9,980 bases of DNA, taken from positions 1 to 9,980 of the forward strand of contig CALMBJ010000238.1 in NCBI GenBank assembly GCA_937860175.1, read 5' to 3'. The stretch comes from an uncultured Actinomycetes bacterium (lineage in GTDB: Bacteria; Actinomycetota; Actinomycetes; Nanopelagicales; Nanopelagicaceae). The position numbers were made by a program, and so were the translations under genes. The notes under the pieces were generated by a model, which had not been told where the DNA came from, made no database searches, and worked only from the letters and a program-made list of their open reading frames with translations. Shown piece by piece: positions 5,842 to 9,980 of this stretch; the stretch's first letter is position 1; the number at the start of each line of letters is the position of its first letter.

Positions 5842-7273
5842 GGCTAACTCCCTTCAAATATGCAGACAGGCCGTGACGTCCACCTTCGCGGCCCCACCCC
5901 GATTCCTTATATCCACCAAATGGTGAGGTTGGATCAAACTTATTGAAGGTGTTTGCCCAGATAACTCCTGCGCGCAGCTGTTGAGATGCCCACAAAGTAC
6001 GTGAACCTTTCTCGCTCCAAATACCCGCAGATAAGCCAAATGGGGTGTTATTGGCCTTTTCAATCGCCTCTTGTGGCGTTCTAAATGTCAGAACTGATAA
6101 CACCGGACCAAAGATCTCTTCGCGGGCGATTCGATGTGCCTGGGTAACGCCGGTAAAGATTGTTGGAGCAAACCAGAAACCTTTACCTGGCAAGTTACAT
6201 GCAGGGCTCCAACGTTCGGCACCTTCAGCATCTCCGGCAGCCGCAAGTTCGGTGATCTTTGCAAGTTGCTCCTTGCTATTAATAGCACCGACATCGGTGT
6301 TCTTATCCATGGGATCGCCAACACGGATCTTTTCCATACGGTTCTTCAACTTATGGAGCACTTCTTCGGCAACATTTTCTTGAAGCAGTAGACGAGATCC
6401 AGCGCAGCAAACATGTCCCTGATTGAAAAAGATTCCATTGACAATTCCTTCAACGGTTTCATCAATAGGTGCATCATCAAAAACGATATTTGCGGCCTTG
6501 CCACCTAGCTCTAAGGTCACACTCTTCTTCGTTGGAGCAACTGCGCGAGCAATAAGCTTTCCAACCTCAGTTGATCCAGTAAATGCGATCTTGTCGATTC
6601 CTGGGTGATTAACAATCAATGCACCCGTTGAACCATCTCCGGTAACAATATTGACTACACCCGCTGGAAGCTCTGCCTGTTGGCAAACTTCAGCAAACAA
6701 GAGCGCGGTTAATGAGGTTGACTCTGCTGGCTTTAGTACAACTGTGTTTCCTGCAGCCAACGCTGGTGCGACCTTCCAGGCCAACATCAGCAGCGGAAAG
6801 TTCCAAGGAATAATCTGTCCAGCAACACCAAGCGGCTTTGGTGATGTACCAAGCCCGGCGTACTCAAGCTTGTCCGCCCAACCTGCATGGTAGAAAAAGT
6901 GCGCCGCTGCCAAAGGAATATCTGTATCGCGGGATTCACGGATCGGCTTACCGTTATCGAGAGTCTCTAGCACTGCAAATTCACGTGCCCGCTCCTGCAT
7001 GATTCGAGCGATGCGGTACAGGTACTTTCCGCGCTCTTTGCCAGACATCTTTGACCAGGTTGTTGTGTACGCCTTACGAGCAGCCTTAACCGCTGCATCT
7101 ACCTCAGCCTTGCCAGCTAATGCGATCTGGCTGAGCACCTCTTCAGTTGCTGGGTTGATTGTCGGGAAGTGCTTGCTTCCTGCAACAAACTTTCCACCGA
7201 TGAAGTGGCCATACTTTGGCTTAATGGAAACCACCGCTCGTGACTCAGGTGCTGGGGCGTATTCGAAGCTCAT
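5834..7273 (-). CDS. NAD(P)-dependent aldehyde dehydrogenase, complete and catalytic
   Basis: This enzyme oxidises an aldehyde to the carboxylic acid with NAD(P)+. Numbered from the upstream GTG at 7285, the active site is complete: N162 in PWNFP, K185 in LKPAE, FTGSTEVG (235-242), general base E259 in ELGG, nucleophile C293 in GHVCCAGSR, and E390 in EEIFGPV. The start chosen is the ATG at 7273 (479 aa), because a GGAG lies 6 nt upstream; the GTG at 7285 would put that site inside the gene and has none of its own. It follows deoC by 11 bp on this choice, and its stop overlaps the start of the domain-deleted ALDH-like gene. Next to DeoC, the natural substrate is acetaldehyde from deoxyribose-5-P cleavage, though this is inferred from context. 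Together with its neighbour it resembles a split ALDH16. Confidence 0.94.
   Translation of the reverse strand: MSFEYAPAPESRAVVSIKPKYGHFIGGKFVAGSKHFPTINPATEEVLSQIALAGKAEVDAAVKAARKAYTTTWSKMSGKERGKYLYRIARIMQERAREFAVLETLDNGKPIRESRDTDIPLAAAHFFYHAGWADKLEYAGLGTSPKPLGVAGQIIPWNFPLLMLAWKVAPALAAGNTVVLKPAESTSLTALLFAEVCQQAELPAGVVNIVTGDGSTGALIVNHPGIDKIAFTGSTEVGKLIARAVAPTKKSVTLELGGKAANIVFDDAPIDETVEGIVNGIFFNQGHVCCAGSRLLLQENVAEEVLHKLKNRMEKIRVGDPMDKNTDVGAINSKEQLAKITELAAAGDAEGAERWSPACNLPGKGFWFAPTIFTGVTQAHRIAREEIFGPVLSVLTFRTPQEAIEKANNTPFGLSAGIWSEKGSRTLWASQQLRAGVIWANTFNKFDPTSPFGGYKESGWGREGGRHGLSAYLKGVSHE
5848..5854 (-). promoter_or_regulatory. Shine-Dalgarno of the ALDH-like gene
   Basis: AAGGGAG on the minus strand lies 6 nt before the ATG at 5841, inside the last codons of the upstream ALDH. 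It is a strong site, arguing that the truncated ALDH-like protein is actively translated rather than a relic. Confidence 0.8.
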
Positions 7274-7279
7274 AGTTTT

Positions 7280-7283
7280 CTCC
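7280..7283 (-). promoter_or_regulatory. Shine-Dalgarno deciding the ALDH start
   Basis: GGAG on the minus strand, followed by AAAACT and then the ATG at 7273. Spacing is 6 nt. It overlaps the alternative GTG start at 7285, which favours the shorter protein. Confidence 0.65.
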
Positions 7284-7284
7284 A

Positions 7285-8232
7285 CTAATCCATCGTTACA
7301 TACTGAGGGCTTGAGTAATAACCTTCATCTAACTTCATGCGCTGCATCAATAGATCATTGAGCAAAGCACTTGCGCCAATTCGAAATAGCTTCGGATTGA
7401 GCCAATCTGGTCCCACAGTTTCATTGACCAAAACCAATTGCTTGATCGCATCCTTGGTAGTTCTGATACCACCTGCAGGCTTTACACCAATACGTGTATT
7501 GGTCATCTCATAAAAATCACGGACAGCCTCAAGCATTACCAAAACAACTGGGGGAGTAGCAGCTGGTGCAACCTTGCCGGTTGAGGTCTTAATGAAATCT
7601 GCACCCGCTGCCATGGCTAAGAAAGATGCTTTACGAACATTGTCGTAGGTAACAAGCTCGCCGGTTTCGAAGATGACCTTAAGGTGGGCCTTGTCTGCGC
7701 ACACCTCTTTAATCTGCACAATCTCATTGAAAACATCGATGTAACGACCTGCAAGAAATGCACCGCGATCAATCACCATATCGATTTCAGCCGCACCTGC
7801 ATCGATGGCATCTTGCGTATCTTGAATCTTTACCGGCATTGATGCTCGTCCTGAAGGAAAGGCGGTAGACACCGCCGCCACCGGAACATGCTGCCCGCCA
7901 ATCAAATCCAGGTGTGTTCGGGCAACTGAAACCATGTCGTTATAGACACAGACCGCACCAACACTTGGAACAGATGAATCAGTTGGATCTGGGCGCACCG
8001 CTTTAGTGCATAACGCCTTTACCTTGCCTGGGGTATCTGCACCCTCCAGAGTTGTTAAATCCACCATCGTGATTGCAGTTTCAATAGCCCAACGCTTTGA
8101 AGTTGTCTTAATGCTGCGAGTGGCAAGCATTGCCGCGCGAGCTTCTGCGCCAACCTGGTCGACACCAGAAAGATTGTTGAGGTAGCTCTTCAGCGAGGCT
8201 TCAGTGCCATCTACTAAACCGTAAAAACTCAC
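7285..8232 (-). CDS. deoC: Deoxyribose-phosphate aldolase
   Basis: This class I aldolase cleaves 2-deoxyribose-5-phosphate to glyceraldehyde-3-phosphate plus acetaldehyde. Visible active-site residues are the Schiff-base lysine K215 in DFIKTSTGK, the proton-relay lysine K251 in GVKPAGGIRT, and D151 in EIDMVID (aligned from memory with Asp102 of the E. coli enzyme). VIFETGEL (187-194) and the phosphate-loop RIGASALL (284-291) also match. At 315 aa it is longer than E. coli DeoC (259 aa) because of an N-terminal extension; a similar length is known for the human enzyme. Translation starts at GTG, overlapping the mutase stop by 4 nt (GTGA), with AAGGAA 8 nt upstream. It lies downstream of the mutase that makes its substrate and upstream of the dehydrogenase that likely removes its acetaldehyde. 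Confidence 0.97.
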   Translation of the reverse strand: MSFYGLVDGTEASLKSYLNNLSGVDQVGAEARAAMLATRSIKTTSKRWAIETAITMVDLTTLEGADTPGKVKALCTKAVRPDPTDSSVPSVGAVCVYNDMVSVARTHLDLIGGQHVPVAAVSTAFPSGRASMPVKIQDTQDAIDAGAAEIDMVIDRGAFLAGRYIDVFNEIVQIKEVCADKAHLKVIFETGELVTYDNVRKASFLAMAAGADFIKTSTGKVAPAATPPVVLVMLEAVRDFYEMTNTRIGVKPAGGIRTTKDAIKQLVLVNETVGPDWLNPKLFRIGASALLNDLLMQRMKLDEGYYSSPQYVTMD

Positions 8233-9845
8233 GATAACAATTCCTTAAGAGGTGGTCGTAGTTGATCCAAAACCAGTTGAGCGGTATTTGAATCCCTTTC
8301 AATTGCCTCAATGTAACACTTCATCTTTGCCTCAGTACCGCTTGGGCGGATGATGATTCGCACACCGCCATCAAGCCAGATACGAACACCATCGGTAGGT
8401 GGCAAACCATCTGTTGGTCTTGCTAAATCATCGATTGAAGTAACTGATCGACCTGCGATCTCTTGCGGCGGATTGCTGCGCAAGCCACCCAGAATCACAC
8501 CTACCTTAGAAAGATCACTTAATCGGATAGAGATTTGCTCTGTTGCATGAAAACCATGTCGCGACCAAACCTCATCCAATAAATCCAGAAGGGTTTTGCC
8601 ATCAGCGGCCAAGTCAGTTGCGATTTGTGCCAGAGTAATCGCAGCTGATACTCCATCTTTATCATTTACAGTTGCCGAATCAACGGCGTAACCAAGAGCC
8701 TCTTCATAGCCAAAGGTTAGGTTCTCAATCTTTGCTAGCCATTTAAACCCGGTAAGGGTTTCCTTAAACTCGAGGTTGTAGTGAGCGGCAATTTTCTTCA
8801 CAATAGATGATGAAACAATTGAGTTAGCAAAGATGCCTGAATCAATCTTTCGAGCGATAGATTCAGCGAAAATCGCACCTAACTCATCACCACGCAGCAT
8901 TCGCCACCCAGTCGCCGGATCATTAACAGCGGCAGCACATCTATCGGCATCTGGATCATTGGCAATAACTAAGTGCGCATCAAATGCTTTTGCTGTCTCA
9001 AGTGCTAGATCGATTGCACCCGGCTCTTCTGGATTCGGAAAGGCAACAGTTGGAAAATCAGGATCTGGCGCAGCCTGTGCTTCAACCAGAATTGGTGATT
9101 GAAATCCAGCTTTGTGAAACACTCTTTGAATAGTTTCAGTTCCAACGCCATGCATCGCTGTGTAGACAATCCTTAGCGTTCCGGGATTGCTTGCTAGCGA
9201 GGCTGTGCGTTCGATGTACTTTTCAACAATCTCTTCACCCAAAACCTCCCATACCTTTGCGCGAGGTTGAGAGCTAAGTGAACTCACCGCATCAATCTTT
9301 GCTGCGATAGCTTCATCGGTTGGAGAAACAATCTGTGATCCGCGATAGTAAATGCCATCAACGGTGCCACCTAAGTACACCTTGTAACCATTATCTTGTG
9401 GAGGATTATGGCTAGCGGTAACCATGATTCCTACATCGCACTTCAGCTCATTTGTTGCAAAGGCTAAAACAGGAGTTGGTAGCGGACGAGGTAGTACATA
9501 GACCTTCATCCCTGCACCGCTCATAATTTCTGCGGTTTCAAAGGTGAAATCTTCAGAGCCATATCGTGCATCGCGACCAATAACGACAGAGGTTAAGTTG
9601 CGCTCCTTCATGTAAGCAACGATCCCTGAAGCTGCCCGTCCGACAACGGCGCGATTCATTCCAGATGGACCGGGTCTAATTGGCCCACGCAAACCCGCGG
9701 TGCCAAACTGTAGAAAACCATTGAATGAGGCACGCAGCTCAGCTTCATTGCCTGAGTCAAGCCACTGCTGTAACTGCGCAGCGGTTAATGGATCTGGATC
9801 ATCTGCGATCCAGGCATGTACTTCCCGCTCTAGTGAGTGATCCAT
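8229..9845 (-). CDS. pmmB: Phosphosugar mutase, PmmB/PGM2 type, likely phosphopentomutase
   Basis: This alpha-D-phosphohexomutase-superfamily enzyme has 538 aa and all four domains. The phosphoserine loop is TASHNPPQDNGYKVY with S145. The Mg loop is DPDADR (D297, D299, D301). The sugar-recognition loop reads GYEEALGY (E381, E382) rather than the GEESGH of phosphomannomutase/phosphoglucomutase. The phosphate-binding RPSGTEAK is at 500-507. The GYEEA-type loop is that of PGM2, which acts as a phosphopentomutase in mammals. Between PNP and DeoC the expected job is (deoxy)ribose-1-P to (deoxy)ribose-5-P. In Mycobacterium tuberculosis the homologue next to the PNP gene is named pmmB (putative phosphomannomutase), and that annotation may be misleading for this family. 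The start ATG is 4 nt from the PNP stop with only a weak AGG upstream, suggesting translational coupling. Its stop overlaps deoC. Confidence 0.93.
   Translation of the reverse strand: MDHSLEREVHAWIADDPDPLTAAQLQQWLDSGNEAELRASFNGFLQFGTAGLRGPIRPGPSGMNRAVVGRAASGIVAYMKERNLTSVVIGRDARYGSEDFTFETAEIMSGAGMKVYVLPRPLPTPVLAFATNELKCDVGIMVTASHNPPQDNGYKVYLGGTVDGIYYRGSQIVSPTDEAIAAKIDAVSSLSSQPRAKVWEVLGEEIVEKYIERTASLASNPGTLRIVYTAMHGVGTETIQRVFHKAGFQSPILVEAQAAPDPDFPTVAFPNPEEPGAIDLALETAKAFDAHLVIANDPDADRCAAAVNDPATGWRMLRGDELGAIFAESIARKIDSGIFANSIVSSSIVKKIAAHYNLEFKETLTGFKWLAKIENLTFGYEEALGYAVDSATVNDKDGVSAAITLAQIATDLAADGKTLLDLLDEVWSRHGFHATEQISIRLSDLSKVGVILGGLRSNPPQEIAGRSVTSIDDLARPTDGLPPTDGVRIWLDGGVRIIIRPSGTEAKMKCYIEAIERDSNTAQLVLDQLRPPLKELLS
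8241..8246 (-). promoter_or_regulatory. Shine-Dalgarno of deoC (supports GTG start)
   Basis: AAGGAA on the minus strand lies 8 nt before the GTG at 8232, inside the 3' end of the mutase gene. It supports the non-ATG start, which overlaps the upstream stop codon. Confidence 0.7.
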
Positions 9846-9849
9846 GTGC

Positions 9850-9980
9850 CTAGAGTAACTTCGGAATAACCCCTTTGAGAAGTGCGCCCATGCGGTCCGC
9901 CGCCGCCTTACCTGCAGCGATTACCTCTTCATGATTGAGCTTTTCACCAGTTACTCCAGCTGCAGCATTTGTAACTAATG
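9850..9980 (-). CDS. punA: Purine nucleoside phosphorylase (trimeric type), C-terminal 42 residues; 5' end outside window
   Basis: This enzyme phosphorolyses inosine, guanosine and their deoxy forms to base plus (deoxy)ribose-1-phosphate. Only the end of the gene is present. It reads [34 protein letters not shown] and then VIPKLL before a TAG stop. VTNxAAG and NHEEVxAAG match the C-terminus of trimeric PNPs such as the human enzyme and M. tuberculosis PunA, as remembered. It sits 4 bp upstream of the mutase and is probably early in the minus-strand operon, whose promoter lies outside the window. It would use the (deoxy)inosine made by add. Confidence 0.9.
   Translation of the reverse strand, partial: LVTNAAAGVTGEKLNHEEVIAAGKAAADRMGALLKGVIPKLL

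Noticed and set aside
7274..7285. GTG at 7285 as start of the catalytic ALDH
   Set aside because: It overlaps the deoC stop by one base and contains the GGAG that is ideally spaced for the ATG at 7273; the four extra residues carry no signal.
5081..7361. Several plus-strand open frames of 60-120 codons opposite the two ALDH genes
   Set aside because: Low-complexity Ser/Ala/Thr-rich translations typical of the antisense of ALDH coding sequence; none shows a start signal or family motif.
8233..8242. GATAACAATT, identical to part of the E. coli lac operator
   Set aside because: A 10-base chance match without the other half-site, lying across the mutase end and the deoC ribosome binding region in an actinobacterium.

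Overview
This window looks like part of a streamlined actinobacterial chromosome. It carries a nucleoside and deoxynucleoside salvage/catabolism locus. GC content is moderate (mid-to-upper 40s percent by eye). The protein families are of actinobacterial type: a MtuPunA-like PNP tail, a PmmB/PGM2-type mutase, and an [10 protein letters not shown] adenosine deaminase. Genes are packed with almost no spacers. A freshwater acI-type lineage (Nanopelagicales) is my best guess, but this is an inference from composition and compactness only.

Layout. The left block (+ strand) is the 3' two thirds of deoA (thymidine phosphorylase), then add (adenosine deaminase), then a cytochrome P450 whose ATG overlaps the add stop. 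The P450 runs tail-to-tail into, and overlaps by 28 bp, rbsK (ribokinase, - strand). rbsK is divergent from a nucleoside hydrolase (+ strand), with only 18 bp between the two ATGs. That gap holds a near-perfect palindrome in which two opposite TANNNT -10 boxes overlap, which suggests two leaderless transcripts. The nucleoside hydrolase converges, across a 12 bp gap containing part of a hairpin, on a - strand operon read from the right edge. In order of transcription, that operon is the PNP C-terminus, a phosphosugar mutase (likely phosphopentomutase), deoC, a complete catalytic aldehyde dehydrogenase (ALDH), and a 280-aa ALDH-like protein that has lost its whole catalytic domain.

How the genes fit together. 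PNP and DeoA release (deoxy)ribose-1-phosphate from nucleosides. The mutase moves the phosphate to C5. DeoC splits deoxyribose-5-P into glyceraldehyde-3-P and acetaldehyde, and the ALDH pair plausibly oxidises the acetaldehyde. Adenosine deaminase converts (deoxy)adenosine to (deoxy)inosine for PNP. In parallel, the hydrolase plus ribokinase give an irreversible, ATP-using route to ribose-5-P. The P450 is the one member with no obvious place in the pathway.

Most interesting observations: (1) the catalytic ALDH and domain-deleted ALDH pair look like a two-gene version of the two-domain ALDH16 enzyme; (2) the symmetric, mutually overlapping leaderless promoter between rbsK and the hydrolase; (3) a P450 translationally coupled to adenosine deaminase, with an AGHEAS I-helix that lacks the usual threonine. 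No mobile elements, RNA genes or CRISPR arrays were seen. No non-coding stretch exceeds 18 bp.
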